A DNA stretch of 64,000 nucleotides from Magicicada septendecula (GCA_034769895.1 CM068367.1:320403662-320467661); one strand, 5' to 3'; positions 1 through 11,101 are shown, numbered from the stretch's first letter. A program made the numbers and translations. Notes: generated by a model not told the origin, from the sequence alone.

Positions 1-181
1 GATATTGCACTCAGTATATTAGGTCTCTTACTAAATTATCCACGCTTTGATTTCTTTATATAGTTTATTGAGTTTGAATGTTTACACGCCCACTGTGTAC
101 TTATCCGACGTGCGCCATTGGTCGAAAATGCACACGTGCTTCGTGATAATTGGGCATACTTGCTTTATCACGGTGGCACAG

Positions 182-189
182 TATAAAAG
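182..189 (+). promoter_or_regulatory. TATA-box-like site in block A
   Basis: TATAAAAG, followed about 25-30 bp downstream by CCACTTG, which could hold a start site. The same octamer is kept at 40784-40791 and 57974-57981. The surrounding 200 bp is more GC-rich than the rest of block A. No ORF downstream can be linked to it, so it may be a relic promoter of a retroelement. Function is inferred only. Confidence 0.3.
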
Positions 190-630
190 ACGTTAAATGC
201 CGGTGTCCACTTGTCGGCTGGAATTTCTGTCAAATCGACCGCTACCAGCCCGTCTGCTTGCCCATCCTGGATATTACCTATAAGCGGAATTTTTAATACG
301 TTTGAAATATACCATTTAAAATGTAAATGCAAAATATCTATTTCCACTTTATATTTAAATGCCTTTTAGTAGATACAATTTTTAAATTTCCATTCAAATG
401 ACTTTTTCTACATCATTTTCTACTTAGGCTAATAATAGAGAATAGTTAAGTATCAATGCTTAGATCCAACGAATATACATAATAGGCTACACATACAAAC
501 TGAATACAATAGTTTCAAGGAATGCTATTTTAAATATCGCAGTACCTGGGTTCATACTACTGACAGAAGTTTAAATAGATGTTTCAAAAAGTTTTTGCAA
601 ATGCAATATTGTGCAACTGGTGCAATATTA

Positions 631-1393
631 ACTTCAGTATGCTATCCATACTATGTCCCGTAAGGAAATGGAAGTACGGTGATCACGAGAAAAATCATGT
701 TCAAGAGAAGGGCTGATTCTGATTGTAGTACCCTCAAAACACAAAGAATAGTCATTTTCCGAAAAGTGTGTGTGCGTAGAATTTTTTTTATGGCGAACGA
801 TAACTGCCGCAAATTCAAACGGAATCAAATAATTTTTTGTATATGTACCCGAGTTGTAGAGGACTCAAGGCCTATTGATTTTGGTGAAGAATGGTTAAAG
901 GGAAGGGGTAGTTTACCAGCAACGTTTTATGTTTTAACAAGAGTAAAATACTTAATTTTGATAAATAAAGTATCCTGAAAAGGTCATAATAGTCCACTGT
1001 AGAAAGGTAGATGAAAAGGGTAGTTGAAAGAGGCGGGGGTAATTTTCTATAAATGAAAATGATAGTTGAAGAGGGAGGGGGTAATTTTTTATGTGTACTA
1101 CGTTATTGGCAACAAAGAAGTAGTTTGTTGTAAAAATTCCTTCCCGGGTTTTTGCCCGTGGTCCAACGTTTTCAGCAAAACCAGACGCTTCAGCAGTGCT
1201 ATCGACTACCATCATCAGTGAAAATCGAGTGCGATAACGTGAGGTTGTATAGGCCTACGTTAGTGATCACAGTACAGTACAGGCTGAAGCAATATGTAGA
1301 AATAAGTAGTTTCTATTGAAATATTTCATTTCGAAAATGATTTTAAATATAAATCTTAGAACATGGAAGTCATGTATGGTTCTCCATACCGAT
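631..1393 (+). mobile_element. Helentron-like element, short form (block A copy 1)
   Basis: The 5' end is a degenerate version of the family start (ACTTC... then GTAAGGAAATGGAAGTACGGTGAT). Next comes one copy of the internal unit (about 790-950, with the shared words GCGAACGATAACTGCCGC and GGGAAGGGGTAGTTTACC). A 3' block follows, ending in the hairpin GTATGG-TTCT-CCATAC and CCGAT. No GTCT microsatellite is left beyond a short GTGTGTG. No coding capacity. Copies sit at the same place in the other A blocks. The Helentron/DINE-1 assignment rests on architecture seen best at 11102-15833. Confidence 0.6.
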
Positions 1394-1436
1394 TTTTATA
1401 TGTGTACTACGTTATCGGCAACAAAGAAGTAGTTCC

Positions 1437-1583
1437 TATGGAAATATTTCATTTCAATTTATCAAACATAAAAATCGATTTACAAGGAACACATCTAACG
1501 TGTTAGAAATTTCGAACCGAATTCAAGTAGCCTAAATGATTTAAAATATAACCTTAGAACATGGAGGTCATGTATATACCGAT
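1437..1583 (+). mobile_element. Second 3'-end copy of the Helentron-like family
   Basis: After the hairpin end at 1393 the sequence repeats the start of the 3' block (TGTACTACGTTATCGGCAAC, then GAAATATTTCATTTC) and runs to ACATGGAGGTCATGTATATACCGAT, where the hairpin has lost about 10 bases. The equivalent in block A copy 4 (about 60880-61034) keeps the full hairpin. Successive 3' ends in tandem are common for rolling-circle elements; here that is inference. Confidence 0.45.
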
Positions 1584-2577
1584 AATTTAATATGAAATTG
1601 GTACCAAGAAAAAGGAAGAGCTAGTGAACGAACTGAACTTAATAAAATCCGAAAGACAAAGTTGCAAAAATAATAGGTTAGTCATCTAAAAGAGGAAAAT
1701 CAATTGACCTACATGTTCCAAGACGATTCATACTCATCAGCTGGTAGTGACAATGGTAGTTCGTTGACCTAGAAACTCCTCAATAACTTCAAGATATGAA
1801 TAAATCCCTAGGAGCGTTATATTCGTTCTTTGTAATTAAACAAATATTTTTGCAGTTTAGTACTTGCCTATCAAGCTCCGCTCCTGAAGGACGTCCTTTT
1901 TCTATTCAGGGGAATGATTATGAGACCCCAAAGAAGTGAAATTAGTGACCAATTACTTTAAAAACTGGTTCTCCTAATATTACATAAATTCTGATTTCAT
2001 AATGTTCCATAATTTGCGTCAACAAGCACTCGGAAATACAGTATTATTATGAAATATTATTAGGCATAACTAGTATAATAATATTATAATATTAAATACT
2101 GTTATTAGTAAGTTATAATTGTGGAATAGTATTATAGGTAATTGCCTGCATGTTTACTGGTCACAGTTATAAAGAAATAAATTTTAGTTTCAGAAAAATT
2201 CATTTTCTTTTAAGAATCATTTTAAAAATGCCTATTTCTAATTTTTATTCGAAATGTGTTTTTGAAAACAGCTTTGTGTTTTGTATTTGAAATAGAAAAA
2301 AATCTTTATTTTTGCTTTTTCTGTTTCAATTGAGGTGAGTTACCCATTTTCCACGTCAGTGTCTATAAGCAACGTAAAGCAATGACCTGTGCTTGTTTTT
2401 ATATGACAACACGTATTCATTTTCAAAATAGTAAGTTGAAGATCATCCAAAAACCACTAAGCGGTGACCCCATTGCAAGTCCGTCGTCCTGCGCGAAAAA
2501 TCGGTTATCAAAGATGAAATAGTTCTGGCTTAATATTACTCTTAATAGTGTAATAAGTTCCTATAGGCCTACTTCCT

Positions 2578-2885
2578 GTTGATTTAACTTGCCTAAATTC
2601 TCCAGATTTTTCTGCAAAATATCAATTGTTTGGGGCACCGGGACATTAGTGTAAAGATTCACAACATCGAAGGACATCAGTTTATATTGCGGTAACATTT
2701 TTAATGATTTCACTTTATTCAAAAACTCAATATTATTCATGACACTGTGGTTATTGTTATTTTTATATTACTCTTTATAACCTGTAGATTTTTTTTAACG
2801 ATTTTATATCCGGGTGCTGTGGTAAAATTAACTATAGGTCATATGGGCTCATTCTCCTTATGTATTTTTGGAAAGTCATTTAGTG
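2578..2885 (-). pseudogene. Penelope-like element reverse transcriptase relic
   Basis: Reading the minus strand from about 2880 down gives PKIHKENEP, then PIVNFTTAPGYKIVKK, and further on FLNKVKSLKMLPQYKLMSFD, VVNLYTNVPVPQTIDILQK and NLENLGK. These follow the order of conserved blocks in Penelope-like RTs (the PKIHK motif, the P-I-V block, then SFDVVxLYTNVP with the first catalytic Asp). Stops interrupt the frame, including one before PIV, and the YADD region and the GIY-YIG endonuclease are absent. It is a dead internal fragment. Near-identical copies lie at 34877-35184 and 43181-43488; it is absent from block A copy 4, which ends earlier. Confidence 0.8.
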
Positions 2886-3763
2886 CGGGAGCGTGAGCAT
2901 GTGTTTTATCACCTGATGATGAGACTATAATTCTCGAAACGCGTTGTGTGTATAAAATATAAAAAAGAACTTGCAAGGAAGGAAACCTGGATACACAAGG
3001 TAATTTTAACATTTAATTGTAGGCTACATGCAACTTGGAGACCACAACAACTATGTGTATTAAATAATAGGGTTAAAACACAATATGAAGTGTATATCGT
3101 CGCACTTTACGTATATTTTACCTCGTACTTCTTTTGAAACAGATCCCGGCCTACATGAGTGAGTCTGGCATAGTATCTCCTAAGTAATTTAACTCACAGA
3201 ATTAATTTTTACAACGGTTTCATGAAAACATTAGTTGTAAATGCTTATAGCCTATTTGAGAAGTTCGTGACTTTTATTTCTTTTAACGATTATTCCTTTT
3301 CTTTCTTGGGCTGTACCCTCTACAAAAACATTGCATATTGTGAAAGTTTTTCAATTTTACAAGTTGTGGATAACATACACATACATACCTTCTACCTACC
3401 CGAGTCTATCAGAGATGAAACACAAAACATCAATATCTATAAACTTCAGAATTTCTTCTATATATTGACACAAGCCATTAAATTCCATTTAGTTATCGCT
3501 GTTAGTTGAGATATTAAACAACTTAATTTTTCAACATTAATAATAGATTTAACATTGTATCCATTTGTTCTGTTATTGTTATCCAATGAGAAAGTTGATC
3601 ACAAAGATGCTGAAGATATAAAGTGGACAAAGAAATAAAAAGTCGTTAAGAAAAATGAAGACACAAATTATCCCACAAAAGATTGAAGTGATCTACCATG
3701 ATGTTACTACGGACTGTTCGCGGCTATATTGAATATATAAATTACCTGAAATTGTTTATATAT

Positions 3764-5240
3764 AGTATAACGATTCATAATAGCGTCCTATCAGAGCGTT
3801 ATATGAAAGCTATAGACGGTACGAGTGTAACGCAGTAAGGAAGAGAGAGAGAGCGTATAATCGCAGCCATCTCACTCTAACCACGTCACCGCGACATCAG
3901 AATCCAGTTCAAACATGTTATTTTACTCAAAGCGAATTATCAGTTCAACCTGCGATAACTTTAAAAGTTATAAATATACGGCAATTCTGAAAACAGCATT
4001 GTGTTCAGCAAGAAAAGCTTAATAAGTAGCCGCAGTCTCAGTTAATATAATTAACTATTGAAGAAGTTATACGGATGACGCACGCCAACAGGAATAACGA
4101 GAGAATTATGCTACGTAGTAATAAGGTGTTTTCACACACACACAGATAAAGACCTAAGCAACAATATTCTGTGGTCAGATCTTCGGAAACACATTTACAA
4201 ATACCTGTAATCAATCGATTTGCAAATACAGGAAGTACGATTTTGACAAGAATTTCTCTGCCGTTTGGAACCTGTCACGGAGTGTTAGACCGACCTGTTC
4301 GAGATTGTCACAACTGGAAAAACGCATGATTTATTTGTACAACCAATCAGCAGACCGTATTTAAAACTGACGCCAGCTCAAAGCGAGGGGTAGCAGCACT
4401 CTTCGTTCGGTACTTAAACACACTAGACGTGTATAATTCACATACAGAAATTTTTAAAACACGCAAAAGTGCAAATTAAGTTCTAATTCGAGAAGTAGTC
4501 CGCAGTGTAGATGAATACATAATGTTCAATAACACTCGCTGCGTAAAACAACCGTTAATTAATTAAATAATTAATTAATTAAGCATCAGCCGTGAAGGAC
4601 CTGTGCTACAGAAGGCTACAGCATCTGTAATTGCCAGGGCATCTTCAACAGCATTGATCAACATCCATTCTTCTGTGCAACACCATCAAAAGGAGGACCT
4701 CTACGGATTCCTATCTTCGGTCAACGCATCAAACAGTAAGAAATAGATTCATTGATCAATGAAATAAGCACTAAACAAAAAAAAATAAAACAATAAACAA
4801 TTTTAAAAGGACACTAAGAAAAGCACACTTTGTATTTTAACTATAAGATTAGCTCTAATATAGTATAGGAGTGTTGAATGGAAAGTGGTGTGTAGTATTG
4901 GACGTGCAAATTATTGCAGATCTGTTCTTTAGCACTGGTTTGGGAGGTAGCAATCTCTTAATCAAACCAGATAAGAGCTATAGGTCGTTTGAGCGTCTTA
5001 ATCATTACTTTCACACTCACTCAATAATTATAAGTGATAGGGTAGAATTAAGTCCTGCCATTAACAATTTAAAGTTTAAAAATAATTAAATAAAAGTTAA
5101 TATAATACTCAAGCAAATCTTAAAGTGTTATTTGTAACGATTCCCCTTGAAAACCACAATCACTGAACGAATCCTGAGAAAGAGTGTCTCCATGCGCTGA
5201 GCTAAGCTGAAACCGTGTCATTTGTATCTGGGATTTGTTC
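3764..5240 (+). repeat. 5' LTR of gypsy element, copy 1
   Basis: Starts AGTATAACG directly after a TATATAT-rich flank; the empty site survives at about 36050-36066. The AGT start suits insect gypsy-group LTRs. The right boundary is set only by the candidate primer-binding site at 5241. Length about 1,477 bp. It contains a short GA tract (about 3841-3854), a TATTTAAAA promoter-like word near 4349 with GC-richer DNA downstream, and an ATTAATTAAT-rich palindrome near 4556-4580. The 72-codon ORF at 4871-5089 recurs in the other LTR copies and is probably chance. Confidence 0.7.
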
Positions 5241-5251
5241 TGGCGCCCAGG
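5241..5251 (+). other. Candidate primer-binding site
   Basis: TGGCGCCCAGG lies just after the inferred LTR end. TGGCGCCC is the usual start of a site complementary to a tRNA 3' end (TGG matches the CCA tail; TGGCGCC is typical of lysine tRNA in gypsy-like elements). Conserved at 45846-45856 and 53198-53208. The tRNA was not verified. Confidence 0.5.
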
Positions 5252-5360
5252 TAAAGTAATATCACGGGTAAGTAACTTTTTATCTAACATCACAAATATT
5301 AGATAATTGTGTTAGACGAAAGGGAGCGTTGTATAGATTTGGCGCGGCCAACTAAGTGGC

Positions 5361-5390
5361 TCGATTAAGCTCGATTAAGCCCGATTAAGC
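5361..5390 (+). repeat. Three 10-bp direct repeats in gypsy leader
   Basis: TCGATTAAGC, TCGATTAAGC and CCGATTAAGC lie in perfect register between the primer-binding site and gag. Conserved at 45966-45995 and, with one change, at 53318-53347. Reiterated protein-binding sites in this leader position are known in Drosophila gypsy (an insulator). The motif here differs, and any function is inference. Confidence 0.6.
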
Positions 5391-5550
5391 TCACAAAATT
5401 ATATAAATAAATTTATATAATTTGGCGTTGCTTTTACCCAAGTGATAATTAAATTGTAATATTAATAAATTTTAAAAGAAAGTGGAATTCAAGGTTACAA
5501 ATAACTACTAAATAATTGTTAAATTTATTTGTTAATAATAAAATTTAAAA

Positions 5551-7053
5551 ATGGCAAAATCATCAGCAGTAGATATGGCAGGAATTGAGCAAATGTTTAA
5601 ACAGTTGACCACTAAAATGGAAGAAACTAAATCTGAAATAAAAGATACAAGTAATAAACTTGAAAATAAAATTGAAAGTACAAATAGTCAATTAAATAGT
5701 AAAATAGAATCTACAAATAATGAATTATCAAAGAAAATTGAAGAAAATAATAAAAGTTTAGATGAAAGTAATCAAAAATTAATAACTGATGTTAATAATA
5801 AAATTGAACAAACTAATAAATATTTCTTCGTATTGTTTAAATTAGCAGCCATCTTTACTATTTCTTTTATGAATTTGCTAACTGCTATAATTTTTATTGT
5901 TCGACTAAGCTTTTCGTCATCACTGACATCATCAGGTCTTAAACAACCCGTAAACAACATAAACAGGTTGTTTAAGACCTGATGATGTCAGTGATGACGA
6001 AAAGCTTAGTCGAACAATAAAAATTATAGCAGTTAGCAAATTCATAAGAGAAATAATAAATATTTGTCCAGTGAAATGAAACAAATAAACGAAAATTTGT
6101 CTAGCCAAATAAAACAAAGTAGTAAAGAAGCTACGTTTAAAATAGAAGAAGAAATTGCAAATTTAGCTATTAACTTAGCTGGTGAAATAGATGAACGTAA
6201 TGATAGGTTTGATAAGCATACCGAAGAGGTTAAAACTACATTAGAAGAGTTTAGAAAACAAGTAAACACTAATTTTCGCCGTCAAGACGAAAAGCTAAAT
6301 AAATTTAGAAATGAATTACATGAAAGGTTAGAACAAAAAGTAACCCTCATTAATCAACAATTCAGTGAAGTAACTGCTGAATTAAAAACACAATCACTTC
6401 TAAATAAAGAAGAAATCCAGAATACTAGGGAAGAGTGTACCCAACTGGGTGTAAATATTAATGAAGTTAAGAAACAGGTAGAGAGTAAGGCTAACAGTGA
6501 CGAAGTACATCAAAAGGTGGAACAACAGTTGAAGGTAATGCGGGAAGATCTGACTAAAGCAATGAAGTCACAGCAAACCAAAGTAGTGAGGTGTGGCGGC
6601 TATAAGGAAGAACCGGAAAACCTTGCATTTTCAGGTAACCCACATGAGAATCCTGTGGAATTCCTAAAACTGTTTGAAGCGTATGTAACTGGTGTAAATC
6701 CACTGACGGACGACGAGGATAAGAAGGACATGTTAGGCCGATTTCTCAAGAATTGGGCAAGTACGTGGTGGAAAGTCATCTCAGACAGAGTCCAAACCTA
6801 CTCAGACTTTAGAGAAAAATTTCTAGCTCAGTACTGGAATGTTCAGATACAAAGAAGGGTACGCGATCATCTAGAATTTGGTAAGTATCATCCGTCAATG
6901 AATATGACAACTACCAATTATGTGCTAAATGTAATGGCGCAAGTTAAACATCTAACACCACCAATAGAAGAGAGAGACCTAGTATATAAGCTAGCGCGTC
7001 ATTTCTCAGAACGCACTAGAGTAGCAACCACAACTAGAGGAGTGGATACTTAA
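5551..7053 (+). pseudogene. gypsy gag, copy 1, broken by foldback insertion
   Basis: Gag is the structural protein that would package the element's RNA. The first part starts at ATG 5551 (MAKSSAVDMAGIEQMFKQ) and is a Lys/Glu/Asn-rich coiled coil with repeated KIE-S-N-L heptad-like units. It is interrupted at 5826-6053 by a foldback element that brings a stop at 5980-5982. Past the insertion the same protein resumes (about 6064) with more coiled coil. A gag core follows, with NPVEFLKLFEAY, NWASTWW and FREKFLAQYW at about 6650-6850, resembling gypsy gags of the retrotransposon-gag family. No CCHC zinc knuckle was found. The frame ends at TAA 7051-7053, but the pol frame follows in phase 12 bases later, so that stop may be a point mutation inside one gag-pol frame. 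The copy at 46156 carries the same stop. Confidence 0.85.
5826..6053. mobile_element. Foldback (palindromic) insertion inside gag
   Basis: Two 90-bp arms (5859-5948 and 5966-6055) are reverse complements, with one mismatch in this copy, around a 17-bp spacer. A 12-bp direct repeat TAATAAATATTT sits at both edges (5814-5825 and 6054-6065); part of it may be chance, and 8-9 bp would be a usual duplication. Removing one repeat plus the insert (240 bp) restores a continuous gag frame, which shows this is an insertion. The left side has about 33 extra bases outside the arm. No coding capacity: a non-autonomous foldback or MITE-like element of unknown superfamily. Same insertion at 46431-46658. Confidence 0.85.
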
Positions 7054-7065
7054 GAAAAGTTCATT

Positions 7066-8634
7066 ATGGTTGTAGATGAGTGTCTAGATTTAGAGAGGGA
7101 CCTACAGCGGGTAAGTAATCAGCTGAGTAACTACTCTAGAGGCGATCAGCAAGAACCAACGTTCTACTCAAATAGAAGGAGAGATAATGAACGTACGAAA
7201 GAAAAAAGGTTTACCCCATATCCGGGTAATAAACCACAAAATAGACAGGAAGTGGAGGATAAAGGTAGGAGTCGAAGTGTAGAAAATAAACCTAATAAAG
7301 GGTATAAAGTGTGTAAAACAACTATAACCTCTACCGAGCAGCAACCGTCGACTAGTAAAATGAATTACGGGAAACGGGAAGCCACTGCAGGTAGAAAAGA
7401 AACAAAACTAATCCTACCATTACCTGCAGTGAAATCACAAAAGAAAACAGGTAAGAAGAATGTAGCTAATAATATAAAACAAGTGAGCGATAGGGAGTTC
7501 TTGTTAAAAGAAGAGCAAGAAGTGGGTAGAAACCATTATCCTGAATGTCCGGAAATAATTTGTAAGATCAGTAATCTACTGGTAAGAGCGCTTATAGACA
7601 TTGGCAGTGAAGTTACCTGTGTTAGCTCAAAGTTTGTAGATAATTATCAGTTGCCAAATTGTCCCAGACTACCCGTAAAACATTGTAATGTACAGGGAGC
7701 CACTGGAGCCAAAATGCAAAAGATAACTGAACAAATATATTTACCTGTCAGTATAAATGGTAACCAAACCCAAATAGTAGCTCTAATAGTCCCGAAACTC
7801 ATTCATGATTGTATTATTGGGGTAGATACGTTGCTTGAATGGAAAGCAAAAATAAATTTTAAAAGAAATACCATTACTATGGAAATAAATGCTAATAAAA
7901 TAAATGTAGGTATTAAAGAGTTTAAGCATTGGAACTCGGTAAGTGTCGTAAAAGGGTATATAGAGAAACCTGTAGTTGACGTTAGGAGTGACCAGCATTG
8001 TATTGATAATACTCCAGAAATCAACATTGGGACTGAGTTGAACAACGAGCAACAGAACAAATTTCAGCAACTCGTTGGTGAGTATAGTGATGTGTTCAGA
8101 ACAGAGCCTGGAAGAGCTAGGTTCTATGAACATCAGTTGACACTAACTGAAAATGCATCATTTGTACAAAGGACTTATCCAATCCCTCTACATTATAGAG
8201 ATGAAGTGGAGAAAGAGATCCAACAGATGTTAGCAAATGGTGTTATAGAGAGAGCAAGTAGTCCCTATATAAACCCTTTAGTAGTTGTCACCAAGCCGAA
8301 CGGGAGTATCCGATTATGCTTAGATGCTAGGAAACTAAATTCTTTATTAGTACCAGATTACGAGTGCGCTAGGAGTGTGGAAGAATTGTTTCAAAAATGT
8401 AATGGGGTTAAGTGTATGACCAAACTAGACTTAACATCAGGTTTTTGGCAAATTCCCATTAGAACTTGTGATAGAAAGTATACGGCACTTTTTTATAAAA
8501 ACAAGTGCTACCAATTTAAAGTGGTACCTTTTGGCCTGAGCACCAGCTTAGCTGCAATGGTAAGGTGTTTAGACAGTGCCTTCGGTAATGAGGTAGAGAA
8601 GTATACATTAGTGTTCGTAGATGATATTCTATGT
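7066..8634 (+). CDS. gypsy pol N-terminal part, copy 1 (cut by gap)
   Basis: A basic, Asn/Gln-rich linker (to about residue 150) leads into an aspartic protease: ALIDIGSEVTCVS near residue 175, where Asp-Ile-Gly replaces the usual Asp-Thr/Ser-Gly, and the C-terminal IIGVDTLLEW. The reverse transcriptase then begins: GVIERASSPYINPLVVVTKP, NGSIRLCLDARKLN, CMTKLDLTSGFWQIP (first catalytic Asp), VPFGLS, and the catalytic box FVDDIL just before the N run at 8635. Unlike the copy at 47671 it has no frameshift before FVDD (AAACAAGTG here, AAACAGTG there near 49106), so this copy keeps the older state. RNase H and integrase lie beyond the gap or are absent. Confidence 0.88.
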
Positions 8635-9134
8635 NNNNNNNNNNNNNNNNNNNNNNNNNNNNNNNNNNNNNNNNNNNNNNNNNNNNNNNNNNNNNNNNNN
8701 NNNNNNNNNNNNNNNNNNNNNNNNNNNNNNNNNNNNNNNNNNNNNNNNNNNNNNNNNNNNNNNNNNNNNNNNNNNNNNNNNNNNNNNNNNNNNNNNNNNN
8801 NNNNNNNNNNNNNNNNNNNNNNNNNNNNNNNNNNNNNNNNNNNNNNNNNNNNNNNNNNNNNNNNNNNNNNNNNNNNNNNNNNNNNNNNNNNNNNNNNNNN
8901 NNNNNNNNNNNNNNNNNNNNNNNNNNNNNNNNNNNNNNNNNNNNNNNNNNNNNNNNNNNNNNNNNNNNNNNNNNNNNNNNNNNNNNNNNNNNNNNNNNNN
9001 NNNNNNNNNNNNNNNNNNNNNNNNNNNNNNNNNNNNNNNNNNNNNNNNNNNNNNNNNNNNNNNNNNNNNNNNNNNNNNNNNNNNNNNNNNNNNNNNNNNN
9101 NNNNNNNNNNNNNNNNNNNNNNNNNNNNNNNNNN
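8635..9134. other. Assembly gap, 500 N
   Basis: Exactly 500 N, a usual placeholder for a gap of unknown size. Left is a plus-strand gypsy RT cut in mid-domain; right is an unrelated LINE RT on the minus strand, also cut in mid-domain. The two sides do not belong to one element. Confidence 0.98.
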
Positions 9135-10200
9135 GCGGTTTGTTGCACACAAAGGTTGGCTCTCTCGGGGTCTTCATCTGATGTAAAGAAAGTGATCAGA
9201 TGGTATAAAGCAAATATGATATGATGGACATCTGGGTAAGTGTTGTCCGCGATGTCATGGATTGCGATGTTAAACAGAGTCGGACTGATGACAGAGCCCT
9301 GCACAATGCCAATTTCCACTGTTGCACTGCCAGAACCTTGACCATTAACTACGGTTCTTATTTGCTGGTTCTCTAGGAAATTTGCCAGATATTGGATGAG
9401 TTTACCTTTTATACCCAGTTTCATGCATTTTAGTAAAATGGTTTTATGAGGTATCTTGTCAAATGCAGCCTCAAAATCGATCAGGATGGCAATAGTTGAT
9501 TTCTGATTTTGGAACCCCTCATAGATTTTGTCTGTGAAGTAGAGTAGCGCATCATTTGTGTTCCTCTGTTTCCGGAACCCAAACTGGCATTTACTTAAGC
9601 TGTTTGAAGTTTCAAGTTTCCATATTAGGCGTGAGTTCACTAGACCTTCTAGAAGCTTCCCCAAGCAGGATGTTAAAGCTATCGGGCGGTATGAGTTAAT
9701 CTCCGTCAAATCTTTATTTGGCTTTGGAATAAAGATATAAAGATAATCTGTGCTGCTTTCCATGACTGTGGAATGGTACCGGTTTTCCAGATTGTATTAA
9801 AGAGTTGTAGGATTTGTTCCAAGAATTCTGGTGCACAGTGTTTTAACATTTTGTTATGAATGTTATCGGCACCTGGTGCTATGCTGTGCAGGCTAGAGAT
9901 CCCCATTTTTAATTCTGCCATTGTAAAGGGTGCAGTTGCCTCATCATCATCAAAGAATGCCAATCTAAACCTAGCCGATAATCCCATTTCCTCATGAGTG
10001 AGTAGTTTCGGCCATGAAACTTTCTTTCCAGCTCTGCACTTGTAGTGATCATTGAATGCTTCTGCCTTTTCTGAATCCTCTTGCAGCCAAACACCTCTTC
10101 GATTTTTTACTTGATTTATCTTTTTCCCTGCTTTCCCATCAATAGATCTAAATCTTTTCCAGATTTTTTCTAGTATTTTTTTCTCAGCTGATTACCTTCA
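9135..10200 (-). pseudogene. Non-LTR retrotransposon (LINE) reverse transcriptase fragment
   Basis: On the minus strand from about 10200 down: RSIDGKAGKKINQVKNRRGV, then FTMAELKMGISSLHSIAPGA with NIHNKMLKHCAPEFLEQ, a frameshift around 9740, then PKPNKDLTEINSYRPIALTS and CLGKLLEGLVNSRL. LSKCQFGFRKQRNT, IAILIDFEAAFDKIPHK (catalytic Asp) and VQGSVISPTLFNI follow. This is the block order of RTs from APE-type LINEs (I/Jockey-like). The Y/FADD catalytic box is replaced by FALYHL near 9220, so the enzyme is dead even apart from the frameshift. The rest is lost in the gap. No poly-A tail or endonuclease domain is visible. Confidence 0.87.
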
Positions 10201-11101
10201 TTGATAAATGTTACTTTCAGTTTTTCGTATATTTGTTTTTCGAAAGTATTGAACTTTTGATGTATATATAGGTAGGCCTACCTGTAATATGATAGGAATG
10301 GTAATTATTAATCTAAAGACCATGAAAAATATTAAAAAATGTTATTCAATTCTAAGAAACATAGGTAACCTTGCTTTTGTTTGCTTTTGGTTGCTTTTAC
10401 CTCGGTTAGAGGCAGGCCTACGTTCGGCTCTTCACCCTTTTGTGGAACACTATAAACTTTTTTCAACTGAAGAAGGCCTTCGGTGGGTGGGCGAAACGTT
10501 TAGACAATGACAGAACAAAGCAATCAACCACGGCCACACAGCCCGGATAAAAAATCTTTTATCAATGACTCCAGCCGTTATAGGCTACCTAATAATCTAA
10601 GAAACATATTTTCCATTATCTATGAACCAGCTACAACACTATTTATAATTTAGACAAATCATATTCTTTCTTAGAGAGAAAAGCTATTAGGGAGTATTTA
10701 TTCAAATAAATTTAAAATTTTATCAAGCGGTTGATTAATTTGTATGGCTAATAAATAATGAAGTTCCACAAGTACCAACTCAAACTGAAACTCAGGATCT
10801 CGAGTCGAAATTTTCTTCCACAAATATATTAGAAAGGTCTACTTCCTGTTTTTAATAAGAAAAACGAGAATAAATAATGTATAATTCGTTTGGCACACCC
10901 TAATGTGTGTAATGTATCGCTATGTATTGTAGTCTATGGAGCGATATATCTAGGAATAATTATATAATCTATTTAAAATAGGAATAAAACAAAATAAATA
11001 AAGTATTCCATGCACGCTTACTTTTGATAAATAATCGTGATTGTCCATGCCTAAAAACAAGAAGAAGTATGTCCCTACTTAATAGGGGATATAGAAGTAA
11101 T
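10201..11101. other. Intergenic DNA; possible Penelope-type 3' motif at 10460-10560
   Basis: AT-rich, with no convincing gene. At 10463-10500 the run CAACTGAAGAAGGCC ... GGGCGAAACGTT precedes CAATCAACCACGGCCACACA. This spacing of a CTGA-GA box and GAAAC resembles the degenerate hammerhead-type motif found near the ends of some Penelope-like elements. The palindrome TAGGCCTA is at 10273-10280. The rest is anonymous. Confidence 0.35.

Larger units (their letters stand above)
1..3763. repeat. Macro-repeat block A, copy 1
   Basis: This block recurs nearly unchanged at 40602-44366, without its first ~300 bp at 32606-36064, and as a more diverged partial copy at 57793-61862. It holds a TATA-like site near 182, a Helentron-like element (631-1393), a second copy of that family's 3' end (about 1437-1583), a Penelope-like RT relic (2578-2885) and anonymous AT-rich DNA. 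Copies 1 and 3 differ by only a few substitutions and small indels. Open frames in it, such as 2946-3137 and 3222-3509, are repeated only because the block is duplicated; they match no family I recognise and look like chance ORFs. The block ends where a gypsy LTR has inserted into a TATATA-rich site. Confidence 0.93.

Noticed and set aside
3222..3509. 95-codon ORF conserved in A1, A2 and A3
   Set aside because: Conserved only because block A was duplicated; no family resemblance and no codon-level constraint can be shown.
4871..5089. 72-codon ORF present in all three LTR copies
   Set aside because: Copies are too recent for conservation to mean anything; LTRs of this type do not encode proteins.
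8508..9763. Long ORFs crossing the N run
   Set aside because: The middle is unknown sequence; they fuse two unrelated elements.
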